NCBI GenBank assembly: GCA_947579605.1
Contig: OX388307.1
Span: 7,603,237 to 7,667,236, forward strand
DNA from: Athripsodes cinereus
Lineage: Eukaryota; Arthropoda; Insecta; Trichoptera; Leptoceridae
DNA length: 64,000 nucleotides
Direction: 5' to 3'
The notes beneath the pieces were generated by a model. That model made no database searches. It had not been told where the DNA came from and saw nothing but the letters and a program-made list of their open reading frames with translations. Positions 44,801 through 54,753 of the stretch are shown in pieces. The first letter of the stretch is position 1; every line of letters begins with the position of its first letter. Both the position numbers and the translations under genes were made by a program.

Positions 44801-47800
44801 TATGTTGTTTCACTCCATATCAAATAAAATTAATTAATTAGATATTTGAGGATTAATAATTATGCATCTGCAGCTGACAACGAAATAGCAATGATCTACA
44901 AGCTATTAGTTCCTTCCAGTTTTACATTTAAACTATTCGGCAGAATACCGAATAATGGTAGATTAAGATCGTGTTTAGTTTTGTCAAGGGTAGCCCTGCA
45001 GGTTAACAACCACCGACGGAGACCAAATATTCGGTATTCGCCCGAATAGTAAAAATGTTGCCGAATAGGCAGAATACCAAATAGTTGACAAATATTTGTT
45101 GCATTTCATATTTTATTTACAAAGCACGCTTGATGTATGAACTAACTATTTTTAATTTATAATTCCCTCATACAACTGGTCGGTTGTAAGAAATTGCCTG
45201 CCGTTTGTGCCATATTATTTTGTGCAACGACAAAAGTTATTTAATTATTTATTTAAAACAAATATTTATGATCATTTCAAAAATAAGATATTACTGAAAG
45301 AAAATTATTGCAGTATGTGTATTTAATTTTCTGTCTAACATATCTATCACCCTTGAGAGTACAGGGCGTTAGCTAACTGACTCCTAAAACCTCAATAACC
45401 ACATGGGTATTAAAAGGTGAGTATATATTCATACATTTCCCCAGCTACACCGTCAATTTTTAATGAAATGCTTGGTGCAATATCACCAAATTCAAATAAT
45501 TACTTATTTGAGGTAACACAAAACTAAATATTTTAATATACCCACCTAATGACTACAAAAACACATTAAATTTTCACTAAAACTCTCGCAGAAGTAAATT
45601 AAGTAAATTTTATCTATAGTTACAAATAATATTCAATTAATTCAAATAATTGATTGCATACATAGATATAGATAGTAGCTGTACATAATAAATAATATTA
45701 GAGTTTTACTGTGACATTAAAATTGTTGACAGGTAAACAATTTCAAACCTAAACATACATATTTTCATTCAATATTGTAAACATGTACACAATAATGTTT
45801 ATTTTACATGTCCGTATGCCGGAGCAAAACTACACTTCATGAGAAGCTATTTTTTAGTATGGTCACTCCAAGTTTTTCAACAAAATTACTGTCAAGAATT
45901 ATTGCCATTGTCACAGCTCTCGCTTTTTTTTTCATTTTACACTATATTATGTCAAAATACATAGCCATCAAAGTATAACAAGGACGACAACACTATGTGT
46001 GTTTATAAATCATTTTGGGCAAAATTCACCATAGTGCAGTTTCACTCACACAAACAGATGTTTTATAATAGCCGTTTTTAACAGGGAAATCAATGAAAGC
46101 AAACTTTTATGTATTTCATTTATTACTAATTTAATACTCCGTATTTTTGATTTTGAGATGGATGCTCCATTGAACGGTGCCGAATAAATCATCCAACATA
46201 CATAAATAGATTGGATATTACTAATATTGTGAAAGCACTTCTACATTAAGTCTCCTAATATTGCTTATATTTTATCATCTGACTAAATGTTTTCTTTTTT
46301 TTTAAATAAACCTTAGTTTTTGATAAACACAAACACCCTCACACTAAGCAACAGCTTGTGTCATGAAGATGGAGTAGGTTGGCAGTAAGCTTCTAATGAT
46401 TACAACTTCTTGAGTGAAATTAAGTTGAATTTTATTTAGAGAATCATTTCTAGACACTCTGAGTTAACAGAGGTTAAAAACTAGTATGTGTACAATATTT
46501 AAATCTGTATTTGAATATAACAGAAGGTTATAAGGACAATGTGTACTATGCAGTAGTAGTTATAGTATAATAATAAATCAGTGACCTCAAATATATTTTA
46601 TACCATACTGATTATTTCTTCACAGAGTGAATATTTTTGTTGATAACTAACCAGGTAGCAGGGCCATGTCCAAAGTTTTCATACTGAGTAAGCCCACGTT
46701 TAATATAAAATAATAATATAAGAAGAGTATTATGTAAAATTGACTCCACTTAACTACACAATATAATGGTCATTCATCTAAGTTCTGATGTGAAGTAAAA
46801 GTTCTATCTGAAGACATATAATTGCCAGGTAAAACAGTCCTCAGTGGGAAAAAACATTAATAAATTAGCAAATACCATCTATTTGCATTATTATGATCTG
46901 TCACTGTGTGCAGCAAACACGAAAATGTAACTTTACATATGGTGACATTGTAACTAGACGCCAGTCACATTTCCATAAACAACAACACGTCTAGTTTCCA
47001 TATTTTATTAATCATGGTATCATCAGGTGATTTCAGATTTGTATTACATTATATTGTTATTAAGTGTGAAACACATCCATAGAAATGTGTTAAAAATTAA
47101 TATTCATTCAAAAATGTCTTATGCCTTTTACAAAAAAATGTATAAAAAAGATTTGAATATTTGAGTGGTCTCTCGTGCATATATTAATGTGTCTGAATCA
47201 TATTTCGAAGCCACTTACAATATATAAATATGTCGCCAAGATATAAGTGATATTGACTAATAACAAAGTCTAGTTCAATGATAAAAAGAAAATCCTACGA
47301 TAAAAATTACACATTTTTTAAAAATTGTCTTAATTCTTTATTGGATCAAACATTTGAAACTGGTTAAAGTTTATAAACTAAACTACAACATTTCTAGTTT
47401 TAATAATTATTATGATATGATTAAATTAAATAAACATGTTAATAATATAATTAGATTTTACTAAACAATTCAAATATGCCGTCACTGTCCCTATACAAAC
47501 ATGAATGTTGCAAATTCTTGAATTAATGAAGGACATAGGAAAAATTATAAATGCAATATATTATGAATTTTAAAACATTAAATTTGTTTAAGTTATTATT
47601 GATATCCGATGTATGTTGAATGATTTATTCAGCGCCATTTAATGAAACATCCATCTCAAAGGCATCCTTATCCCTATTACTATGTCAACAATTACTTAAA
47701 CAATATACCTGGATAATCCAGAAATTAAAAGATTTTTCTACTTGAAAAAATGTCCTTACAAGTGCGCCGGACGAGCAGCACACGAGTATGTGGACAAAAT

Positions 47801-50800
47801 TTCACCATGGGAATCTTTTTAACGCACCCAGTTTTTTACTCTTCAATGGTAAGGAAAAACTATAGATAACATATTTTACAAGCATCTTGAATTCTTATAG
47901 GCACGGAGAGGAAAAGTTGCGTGTTTATTTTATGCAATTGCTGTGCTGGCTACACCACTTATAGAAAATGGTTGGATTATACAGTTGTAGTAGTAGTAGT
48001 AGCGTAGTTTTTATATTTAGATGATGATGATGATTTTATTTTATTTATGACGCCGTTTTACAGTCTCTAGACCGTCTCAAGGGCGCCAGTGAAGAGTTCA
48101 GATTTTAATTTGCCTCTGAAGCTAGTGACTGATTTGGTGTGATACCATGCTAAAATATTATTTTTTATCAAACACTTATTACATCTATCAATCATTTACT
48201 TTATTTATTTATTTTTGAATACATATATATAATTTCCAAGTTATTTATACTGACACCTACAAGTGTTTTCTTTGAAATAACTATAAATCCAACCTAATCA
48301 ACATTATCGATAAGATTAAAACCACAAAATAACATGACAGATACAATAATAATAATAATATTGTGCTATTTATATAATGATATCGAGAAGTTCTACCTGT
48401 TTGGTGATTATAACTTGCCAGGCATAACATGGAGTATGGACGCGGATGTCACTCACATCAATAATGATAACCACGAAGGTGCAGGAGAAATTTTGGAAAC
48501 CTCATATTTTCTAGGGTTGACACAGTATAATTTTATTTACAACTGTCGGAATCGTCTATTGGACTTAGTATTTTCTAATTGTGAATCTGTATGTGTTGAA
48601 CATCCTAATGAGGAACTTTTGCCAGTAGATCCTTACCATCCACCACTGTATGTAAGAATTGAGACGAGATCAAGTATTGTAAGAGATGAAATTGCCTACT
48701 CATTGAACTTCAATAAATGCGACTACAACAGAGCAGTTAACTATCTCTTCAACTGTGATTGGACCTTTCTACAAGATGAAAACGTTGATTTTGTGGTCGC
48801 GGCTTTTTATGGAATATTATATGATACTATCGGCCAATTTGTACCACTGGAGAGAATTAAAGAGCACTCATTTCCGATATGGTTTTCTCCAGAGCTTAGA
48901 AGACTAATAGTGGAAAAGAAGACTACTCACAAGATGTATAAAGAGACATTTGACGCAAAGTATTATAATAGGTTTACCAGCTTGAGATCAAAGTGTAGGA
49001 GTCTAAAATCGCAATGCTATAGAAATCATATTAAAAAAGCTGAGGACGTTACTGTGGATGCCAAGAGCCTTTGGAAGTTTCGCAATACCTTAACTAATGC
49101 TGACTCTGACTATCCTGCACAGATGTATCTCGAACAAACAAGGGTAAGTGGTTTGCAGGACACAGCCAATTTGTTTGCTAAATTCTTTCAAAATGTGTAT
49201 GAAACCGATGAAGAAAATGTTGAAGTACCTCACATCATTAATGAATTTTCAATAGATTTACCAAATTTTCATATAGAAGTAGATAGCGTTTTAGCGGGAA
49301 TATTAAAACTTGACATAAAAAAAACAGCGGGACCTGATAATGTACCACCAATTTTTATCCATAAATGTGCAGATGCTCTGGTTGTGCCATTGGCTGTTAT
49401 ATTCAATAAATCTCTCGAGAAAGGTTATTTTCCTGCAACATGGAAAATTGGTAATATTATTCCTATCTTTAAAAAGGGTGATAAAGCTGATGTGAGCAAT
49501 TATAGACCTATATGTCTTCAATCGACTCTTGCAAAGCTTTTCGAATCTCTTGTACTGGAACGGATGATGCCGTCCGTTTTACCTATAATTGTACCCCAGC
49601 AACATGGCTTCATTCCCAATAGGTCCACAATAACTAACTTAACTATATATGAAAATTACATTGCTGAAAGTCTGGCTGACGGACACCAAGTTGATAGTAT
49701 TTATTTAGACTTTTCTAAGGCATTCGACAAAGTCTCACATAGCATATTGTTAAAGAAACTCTCCCTTCTTGGGGTAAATGACAAATTTTTGAAATGGTTT
49801 TCCGGTTATCTTAGTAATCGAACTTTGCGTGTAAGAGTTGATAATATTTTTTCTCCGCATTTCGTTGCTACAAGCGGCTTGCCGCAAGGAAGCCACTTTG
49901 GACCAATTTTGTTCCTTATTTTTATTAATGATGTGGTGTCTGAGTTGAGAGGTGTTGAATTTTTAATTTTTGCTGATGATATAAAATTGTATAGAAAAAT
50001 CGAGACAAACGATGATTGTCATATAATGCAAAGCAATCTAGATAGACTGAATTCATGGTGCTTGAGAAATAAATTATTTTTAAATGTTAACAAGTGTCAA
50101 TACATCCGATTTAGTAGATCAAGAAAAAAAAATTGTTTTTGAATACTCTATTCAAGGTAATGAACTGACCAGAGTTACAGAAGTTCGTGACTTGGGAGTT
50201 GTTTTTGATGATAAGTTGTCATTTATCAGCCACATTGAAGATATAACAGCGAAAGCGATGAAAACATTAGGTTTTGTACTCCGTACCGTAACGGATTTTC
50301 AAAATGTACACGCCATAAAACTGTTATACATGTCATTGGTTCGGAGTCAGCTGGAATACAGCACACCCATTTGGTCACCCACTTACAATATTCATATAAA
50401 CAATATCAATCGTGTCCAGCGTAAATTTTTGCGCTTCATCAATTTTAAATTGGGAATACCTAAGGCTGAAATAGATTATGATTACCTGCAAACATATCTT
50501 CATGTTGAGAATTTGTCTGATAGACGAATTATAAATGATTTAATTTTGTTATTTAGATTTGTAAATGGTTGTTTTGACAGCCCTGATTTAGTACAACTAA
50601 TAAAGTATAGGGTGCCTGGGCGTTGTACTCGAGGTAGAGAACTATTTTATTGTGACAATCACACTACAAATTATATTAAAAATACAGTAATACCTCGTTT
50701 GCATCGCTTAGGAAACCAATATCTGAATGCATTGGATATTTTTAGCATGAGTATTTCAGTCTTTAAGAAACATCTCAAAGAATTGTTTAACCCTCAGTGT

Positions 50801-52305
50801 CCTTCAGACTGATACCATTTGTGCGGATGCAATGGAGTGCGTGATTGCTTGTTTAGACGTATGATAAAGAGAAAACGAAAGGCAGACATGAATTATATTG
50901 AGAGTGATGTTCTGGATGGCATATTTTTGTGTTGTTTGTTTTGATTTTGTATGATTGTGGAGATAGTGGCTCATTAGGTGTTATGTATATTATTGTTTGG
51001 TTTTTTTATTCTTTCTATTTGTTTTTTATATGAAATTTTATTGAGTAACTGATTTATTTTATTAAGTCTATTTGTTGAATTTTGTTTATGTGTATGTGTG
51101 TGTGTATGTATGTGTGTGTATGCGTATATATGTATATGTATGTATGTGTATGTATATATATGTGTGTATATGTGTGTGTGTCTGTGTATGTATATTCATT
51201 TTCGATAGGAATTAATTATTGCTTCACAAGTACCTACTTTTTTTTTTTGAAGTGTTTTTTTATTTATTATATCACAAATTTATTTCATTACATGTGTGTC
51301 GAATTGAAATATCATTGCTGTCTATTTGTTTTATTTTGTTTTTTTTTCTTTTCAAAAAGATTTTATAGTTTGATAAATTGAATTACAAGAATTTGAAATT
51401 GTATACAGCGAAGTTTGGATTTGATTCCGCTCGGAGTGTCGCTAATGTAGGGTTGCATTGTAGTGCCTGTGTGTCGGTGGCGATACCTATTATATAGGAT
51501 TAGTGTTAAGTATAGCTATGTCCTTATATAGGTTGATAATATTATATAGACTTGTTTGGCGACTCTGTGTGGATTATTGTTACCAATGTGCATGTACTTG
51601 CTTATATTGTATATAATTATTATGTAGGTACCTACCTGATGATTTTGCTTCTTCGTATTGTTTGCTATATTTATATTTGTTTTATGTACCCTTTACAGAT
51701 TTTTATTCATTCTTACCTTTTGGTAATGCATATTTTTTGTTATAAATGTTTCCTCTTGTTTGTTGGAAGGTACCTGCGTGTGTGCATAGTATTGTATATC
51801 AATGATAGATACATGTAATTATATTTTTATTAGTATATTTTTTAGTATATCAATGATAGATACATGTAATTATATTTTTATTGTTATAGGGTTAAGCGGA
51901 TTGTTATGATTGTGTATAAATTGCAGTATAATTCTTATGTCTTAATGTTTATATAATGAAATTTGTTTTTATCTTTTGTGGTCGATATGTACCTTGAGTG
52001 TATAACTGTAATGTAATAATGATATATGTTCAAGTATACTTTGTAATACAATGTAAAAAGGCTTAAACGCCGTTTAATGTATTAAATAAATAAATAAATA
52101 TCAAATTAATTTTAATTCATTGAGAAATTATGTCAACCCATAATCAAATACGGAATTTATTGAATTGGAGCACAGACACATAAAATATACATAATATAGC
52201 CATATAACTGAACCAACTATAGAACTGAAAAAGATACAATAAAAATAACATAAATAGAACTCTTCCAATGAGACTTACCCGAAGTTTGGAGATTATAATA
52301 CCCAT
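32701..52305 (-). CDS. Lnpk: Lunapark, ER three-way junction stabilising protein
   Basis: Nine coding exons on the minus strand: 52279..52305, 43419..43648, 41741..41873, 41048..41180, 35985..36106, 35186..35318, 34683..34814, 33429..33491, 32701..32894. Total 1167 nt = 388 residues. All introns are GT-AG and every junction is in frame. Lunapark sits at three-way junctions of the tubular ER and stabilises them, opposing atlastin-driven fusion. N-terminal MGIIISKL is a likely myristoylation signal. A basic coiled region (about 10-42) precedes two membrane segments (about 43-63 and 73-93) with a short loop, and a second charged coil follows (KLRRNKTKLE). A proline-rich linker (about 155-225) leads to the zinc finger C252-x2-C255 and C274-x2-C277, followed at once by LNPARK (280-285), the motif behind the family name. 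The C-terminus is Ser/Asp/Glu-rich, a likely phosphorylation region. Intron 1 is 8.6 kb and intron 4 4.9 kb; both carry LINEs. Confidence 0.95.
32895..33428 (-). other. Lunapark intron 8
   Basis: 534 bp. On the plus strand at 33262..33370, a degraded IRALRISWEEMT reading resembles the IRAQGMSWEEVTQLAQ segment near the Penelope remnant at 24058..24180. Confidence 0.45.
33429..33491 (-). CDS. Lnpk: Lunapark coding exon 8
   Basis: 63 nt. Acceptor CTGTATTCAG, donor AG|GTAAAC, phase 1 in and out, so it could be skipped without changing frame. Encodes HKSSSENSDGEDCSADISQT, a Ser/acidic stretch. Confidence 0.85.
33611..34225. mobile_element. Inverted-repeat element with GGGGCCCTATTCTCC ends, in lunapark intron 7
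   Basis: 615 bp. Left GGGGACCTATTCTCCAATCT then CGATTGATGGATGTCAC; right GTGACATTTATCAATCGAGA then TTGGAGAATAGGGCCCC. TCGACATGTC/TCGA-type words recur through the interior. No transposase frame. Confidence 0.75.
34490..34605 (-). repeat. TAG-tail element, minus copy
   Basis: ATATACCATCACGGCATAAG, TGGGGTAAACTGCAGAC, ATTCAGAGTGAGTGGTATGC. Diverged but collinear with the consensus. Lunapark intron 7. Confidence 0.65.
34683..34814 (-). CDS. Lnpk: Lunapark coding exon 7
   Basis: Acceptor TTCATTCCAG, donor CAG|GTATGT, phase 1 in and out. Encodes residues 260-303: second zinc-binding pair CAYC and the LNPARK motif. Confidence 0.95.
35186..35318 (-). CDS. Lnpk: Lunapark coding exon 6
   Basis: Acceptor GATTATTTTTAG, donor ATG|GTAAGT, phase 0 in, phase 1 out. 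Encodes residues 216-259 with FDKLVDYLIGDGPSNRFALI and the first zinc-binding pair CSSC. The finger is split between exons 6 and 7. Confidence 0.95.
35619..35786. repeat. 42-bp minisatellite, four units
   Basis: Units beginning TTAACACTGTGTAATGA at 35619, 35661, 35703 and 35745, an exact 42-bp period. Each is followed by TACAATTTTATTACAA and a variable A/T filler. No unique spacers between units, so it is not CRISPR. Lunapark intron 5. Confidence 0.9.
35985..36106 (-). CDS. Lnpk: Lunapark coding exon 5
   Basis: Acceptor TATATATTTCAG, donor GGG|GTAACA (non-consensus at +5), phase 1 in, phase 0 out. Encodes a proline-rich linker: GAPIPLGMPTPQRPIPLAIT. The frame is confirmed by both neighbours. 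Confidence 0.85.
36655..36880 (+). mobile_element. tRNA-headed SINE, plus copy
   Basis: Starts GACCGGTGTGGTGCGGAGGC (A-box-like TGGTGCGGAGG), B-box GGTTCGATTCC at 36707..36717. Body GACCTTTTTCAAACTGTCCT, GGGTCTGGGTGTTACATG, end GGAACTAGCTCGGTCTGTGT. Lies in lunapark intron 4, antisense to the gene. The long frame across it is incidental. Confidence 0.88.
37265..37440 (-). repeat. TAG-tail element, minus copy
   Basis: TACTACTACACCATCACAGC, then AAGACACTCACGGAAGGTGA, CTTGTCCATGATCAAGAACA, CTTGCCTTGTACAGG. Diverged, with the tail reading (TAC/TAG)n at the left. Lunapark intron 4. Confidence 0.55.
38519..39470 (-). pseudogene. RT domain of the minus LINE
   Basis: Open for over 300 codons from the MITE junction. 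Domains: GPDNVPPVFLKKCASALAVP, QHGFLSGRSTLTNL, VYTDISKIFNKVPHTIL (the usual DFSKAFD block has changed, so a catalytic region residue is altered), GLPQGNHLTWDTFLIFVNDL, CLFFADDLKFF with an intact ADD. Continues after a frameshift at about 38519 with SLVHSQLEFNSPIWSPRYGV. Not functional. Confidence 0.8.
39471..39614. mobile_element. CCCTAGACAAACC MITE, copy 3, nested in the LINE
   Basis: Left GTAGACAAACCGTACTTAGC, right CCAAGTATGGTTTGTCTAGG. Interrupts the LINE coding sequence just before the APGPDNVPP block. LINE coding flanks resume on both sides, proving the insertion order (LINE first, MITE later). Confidence 0.85.
41048..41180 (-). CDS. Lnpk: Lunapark coding exon 4
   Basis: Acceptor GCATTGCAG, donor CAG|GTATTT, phase 0 in, phase 1 out. 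Encodes AKDLLDKYGNTELEKPQMQL and a Ser/Pro-rich linker start. Confidence 0.9.
41741..41873 (-). CDS. Lnpk: Lunapark coding exon 3
   Basis: Acceptor CTTTTTCAG, donor AAG|GTAATT, phase 2 in, phase 0 out. Encodes the end of membrane segment 2 and the charged helix LRRNKTKLEVMRAEKKRILE, then EEVMDKETYK, the best-conserved cytosolic block of the family. Confidence 0.95.
42281..42841. repeat. 560-bp near-perfect palindrome in lunapark intron 2
   Basis: Arms of about 260 bp with a loop of about 40 bp centred near 42560. The left arm starts TAGATTTTTTTATACTTTGC, and the right arm ends GCAAAGTATAAAAAAAATCT. Further paired blocks: TGATATGTTGAGACTTTC, TTTAATGAAATTAGATCTTT, TTATTAGCATATCGAGATAA, TTTTTGATCATCGGCATCTA. 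Arms differ mainly at A/T runs. No frame, no sure target duplication. Confidence 0.9.
43113..43263. mobile_element. Short inverted-repeat element with poly(C)
   Basis: Left GGCGGATACAGATGGGGAGT, right TTTTTCTGAATCCGCC. GC-rich subterminal parts are GCCCCC-type on both sides, with a run of 14 C at 43134..43147. About 150 bp. hAT-like ends of this type are common, but no duplication is visible. Confidence 0.55.
43419..43648 (-). CDS. Lnpk: Lunapark coding exon 2
   Basis: Acceptor TTTTGTTGCAG, donor TTT|GTGAGT, phase 0 in, phase 2 out. Encodes residues 10-86: ETLAALDNKIRSIEQYG, then membrane segment 1 (VVGNLIIMSVGLYVIAMILF) and the start of segment 2 after RPKSWTDGLFYI. Confidence 0.96.
43787..43925 (+). 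pseudogene. RTE-type LINE 3'-end fragment
   Basis: GATCACATGGATCAAATTCT, CAAGGACAGTTGTCTTTTAA and GTGTAAAGATAGATCT-like sequence match 2577..2690 of the 1186 element, ending in GAGTATAGTATAG. A heavily 5'-truncated copy in lunapark intron 1. Confidence 0.8.
44105..44180 (+). repeat. TAG-tail element, 3' fragment
   Basis: TATGCAGCTGGTCTGCTGGC, TACCCCATTTGTGGGATATG, CCTTGATGGTATAGTAGTAG. Good match to the 3' third of the consensus including tail. Lunapark intron 1. Confidence 0.8.
44585..45107. mobile_element. hAT element with exact 8-bp TSD
   Basis: 523 bp. Starts GAGATGCAACAAATA and ends TATTTGTTGCATTTC. ATATTTTA duplicated at 44577..44584 and 45108..45115. Subterminal CCGAATA/TATTCGG words recur throughout, as in many hAT elements. 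A CWG-MITE right arm is embedded at 44957..44998. The open frames inside show no transposase similarity that I recognise. Confidence 0.9.
44957..44998 (+). mobile_element. CWG-MITE right-arm fragment inside the hAT element
   Basis: GTAGATTAAGATCGTGTTTA then GTTTTGTCAAGGGTAGCCCT G, followed by CAG. No left arm, so a deletion followed or accompanied insertion. Confidence 0.75.
45116..47884. other. Lunapark intron 1 interior, no gene
   Basis: AT-rich. 46330..46425 holds CTAAGCAACAGCTTGTGTCA and GATGGAGTAGGTTGGCAG, a SINE-like fragment also seen at 22070..22140. Nothing else recognised. Confidence 0.45.
47885..48003 (+). repeat. TAG-tail element, plus copy
   Basis: ATCTTGAATTCTTATAGGCA, GGAGAGGAAAAGTTGCGTGT, CTGTGCTGGCTACACCACTT, then (GTAGTA)n. 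Diverged. Lunapark intron 1. Confidence 0.65.
48334..50142 (+). pseudogene. LINE endonuclease C-terminus plus RT, frame A
   Basis: 602-residue frame. FYLFGDYNLPGITWS and LLDLVFSN are the last part of an APE endonuclease. Then a linker, GPDNVPPIFIHKCADALVVP, YRPICLQSTLAKLFESLVLE, YLDFSKAFDKVSHSILLKKL (catalytic Asp), ATSGLPQGSHFGPILF and LIFADDIKLY (FADD at 546-549). The N-terminal 13 residues before DIEKF are flanking (ATA)n sequence. The frame breaks at the 9-A run ending near 50132 and continues in the frame starting at 50084. Confidence 0.88.
50084..50812 (+). pseudogene. LINE C-terminal domain, frame B (continuation)
   Basis: Genuine coding begins around EKKIVFEYSI (about 50124). VTEVRDLGVVFDDKLSFISH, KTLGFVLRTVTDFQNV, LYMSLVRSQLEYSTPIWSPT and VQRKFLRFINF are the typical post-RT region of CR1/Jockey-group LINEs. 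Ends at TGA 50810..50812. A one-base change in the A run would unite both frames. Confidence 0.85.
51080..51200 (+). repeat. TG/TATG microsatellite
   Basis: Alternating purine-pyrimidine stretch (TGTGTGTGTATGTATGTGTG and similar) of about 120 bp in the LINE 3' UTR. The frame across it is low-complexity and not a gene. Confidence 0.9.
51792..51888. repeat. Tandem duplication, two units of about 48 bp
   Basis: GTATATCAATGATAGATACA, then TGTAATTATATTTTTATT, occurs at about 51795 and again at 51844, separated by AGTATATTTTTT. Within the LINE 3' UTR. Confidence 0.8.
52279..52305 (-). CDS. Lnpk: Lunapark coding exon 1
   Basis: Nine codons, MGIIISKLR, then donor CGG|GTAAGT. Too short for ORF scans, but supported by frame, consensus donor and the family's conserved MG...S.. 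N-terminus, which is a myristoylation context. The 8.6-kb intron 1 follows. A 5' UTR and promoter must lie at 52306 or beyond; no TATA box recognised. Confidence 0.85.
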
Positions 52306-53530
52306 GATAACAGGTGAGCGCTTTCCTAATCACAACTAGTCCAAATAAACAGCCAGACGGCTCAATAAATAAATAACACAAATGTATTTTCACAGAACTA
52401 AAAATAAATCTGTCATAATGCAAATGTTAAGTGACGGGCAAAACTAAAATTAGTCACACAAACCTAACCTCACTACCGGCCTCCCGAATTCATAGGGATG
52501 ATTCGTTTAATTATTTACAGGTAAACAGTACAAGGTAGTATTTTTTATTCGGTACTCTGTTTCAGATATCAATTATTATCCAAAGACAGATATTTTTAAG
52601 TCTGTAATTCAGTGATAAACACTCTTTTCGTGTACTTGAACTTTCTATTCCCATCAAAAAATAATAGTTAAAGTTGAATAATAAACAAATTGTAATATGA
52701 GTTTACAATTCAAAATAAAATACATTGATTTAACTATCAAATACTCGATATTAGTATTGGTACAGTCACCGCATTAGTATTGAAACACCTCTACGCAAAT
52801 TAATTTCGCGATGACAGCTGATATTATCTGTCACATTAGATTCGAATTTATTCACTTATCCGCCCACAACATTATGAGTGTATACAAATTCATAATGCTT
52901 AAGCTAACACGAAAAATGCTTTCATAAAAATAGTCGACAAAAAAATACAAGATATTAATGAAAACACGAGCGCACCAATCACTTTCTCACTCCCCAAAAC
53001 AAATCCACGAAAACGTCAAACGAAAAATCAAAACTTCACTTTCATTACGTGTCGCGCACATACAGTGTTGCCAACTCAGAATTAAAAAATATATTAAAGT
53101 TTTAATATTTTTGAGAACTAATTATATACGTAGATTTGAGAAAAAGTACGTAAGTTCAGATCTAAAGTTCGTATATTAGGCCAAAAGTACCTAGATATGC
53201 GTAGATCTAAGTACTTTTGGCCTAATATACGTAGATTTATATAGGTACTTTTGGCCTAATAATATTAATCGTAGACATGGCATCACTGTTGGCAGCTCTG
53301 CATGCTCTGCGCACGCGTGTGCTGTGTCAAAGTAATTTCATAGACAATAAATTATAGGCATCGTGCGGGAAATACAAACTTTAAGAGATAATAATAATAA
53401 TTTGGATATGGTTTTATTTAGCAATAAATTAATTTTTCTATCACAATCACAGTATAATGTGTTTTTAATAATTTTATTAGAATTAACACAGTATAGCATC
53501 TACACATACTTATGTAATTACTAAAATTCG
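52306..53530. other. Upstream region of lunapark
   Basis: Probably holds the 5' UTR and promoter of lunapark (minus). A perfect-looking hairpin lies at 53177..53232 (TTAGGCCAAAAGTACCTAGA against TCTAAGTACTTTTGGCCTAA). The more GC-rich GCTCTGCGCACGCGTGTGCT is at about 53305. No coding exon recognised. Confidence 0.35.
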
Positions 53531-53544
53531 TCCTGCCGTGTACA

Positions 53545-53710
53545 GATGGCAGGATGCGAACGCCGAATGATTGTCAATCATATGATTGACCAGCAAAACG
53601 AATGATTGGCAATCAAGGCCGAATCCTTCAGAAGGTACATACAAATTCTCATGCGGATTGATACGGAACGTTCGGCGAAGGTTCTGTGTAACATAACCAT
53701 AGATGCATTT
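53545..53710. repeat. Fragment related to the 28466 hairpin MITE
   Basis: GGCAGGATGCGAACGCCGAA, TGATTGTCAATCATATGATT and GAATGATTGGCAATCAAGG echo the TAGGATGCGAACGTCAATCA arm of 28466..28675. Confidence 0.4.
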
Positions 53711-54283
53711 CGGATCCAAACTGTGATAGTGTTGCTTGCATGAAAAAAATCTACCTTTTAAAAAATCAAGCCATCGATCGTAACTTAATTTATATAAAAC
53801 GATTTTTATGGTTAAGTCCTGATTTTATTTTTGTTTTTATATTTATATACCTCAGCAAAAGATTTCAGGTAATGAAACCCATCTCACATACCTACAATTG
53901 ATGAAATTTCAAATTAATTTAAGATAAGTGTATATTATTATATCACGTGGAAAATAATAATCCGTTGAAATTCAGTCTTTCTCACGAGAATTAAATTACT
54001 TTTTTACATTTTTAGTACGCATTTGATTCATTACAAATATACTTTATTGAAGGGGATATTGACACACGAATGGCGAAAATAGTTTTCAGGGCTACCGGTA
54101 TGATTAATACAATACACATTAAAGAAAAATATCAAAATATAACAAAAATGAAATTCACCTATTTGATAGATAATAAAATTGTGGCTACAGTTTTTTTTAA
54201 TGAAACCATGAAAATAGCTGAAGCTATCCAAAGAATCAAAAAAATACTTATATACATAAAATAGCACCAGACCAAACCTAAAG
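53711..54283. other. AT-rich spacer, no gene seen
   Basis: Frames open on both strands (54031..54303) overlap each other and show no recognisable domain. Confidence 0.35.
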
Positions 54284-54752
54284 TTGCATTCACATTGCTT
54301 CACTTTGGATGCTCATCCAGAGTGTCAGGGTCAAACCTGTTCATCGAAAGTGAACACGTCTGTTCATACTTGTTCATCCTATGCTTTCACTGCCATGTCA
54401 ACACTCTCAGACATGTTGTATGTAGTTTAACATATTTTCGTACAAAAATAATTAAACAAATTCAAAAAAAGTAACAGATAAAATAAACTAAATAATATAG
54501 CTCTCGACTGCATAATAATTTTGTACATGATTCTGACATTCAATACAAATTCATAGAGAATAAAACAAATAATAAGATAAAACTTGTTTATGGTCGTTTC
54601 AGTGAAAGAACCTTTAAAATTATGACGAGTGGTAATCCCTTTCCTCCGTCATCGCTAGTGATCATTATTGATGAAACGCCCGTTCACACCTATTCATCTT
54701 GGAGGATCATCCGGAGTGATCACTGAAAGTGAACAAATGTGAACGACCCTTT
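54284..54752. mobile_element. Inverted-repeat element with GTTCACATTTGTTCACTTT-type ends
   Basis: About 470 bp. Left GTTGCATTCACATTGCTTCA then GGATGCTCATCC; right GGATCATCCGGAGTGATCAC, GAAAGTGAACAAATGTGAAC. Subterminal GTTCAT/ATGAAC words are frequent. An arm-like fragment occurs at 18790. Confidence 0.6.
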
Positions 54753-54753
54753 A

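Larger units (their letters stand above)
48340..52100 (+). mobile_element. CR1/Jockey-group LINE, plus, 5'-truncated, nearly intact RT
   Basis: About 3.76 kb inserted antisense in lunapark intron 1. The 5' end lies at an (ATA)n stretch inside the endonuclease. Coding runs 48370..50812 with one frameshift, then a 1.25-kb 3' UTR containing a TG/TATG microsatellite (51080..51200). The end is GCTTAAACGCCGTTTAATGT followed by (AAATA)n at about 52080..52100. Sister to the decayed minus copy at 37478..40970. Confidence 0.85.

Noticed and set aside
51082..51381. 99-codon frame with MCVCMYVCVC-type protein
   Set aside because: Low-complexity translation of a TG/TATG microsatellite in a LINE 3' UTR.
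54031..54303. Overlapping frames on both strands
   Set aside because: AT-rich, no domain, no splice support, each is the other's shadow.
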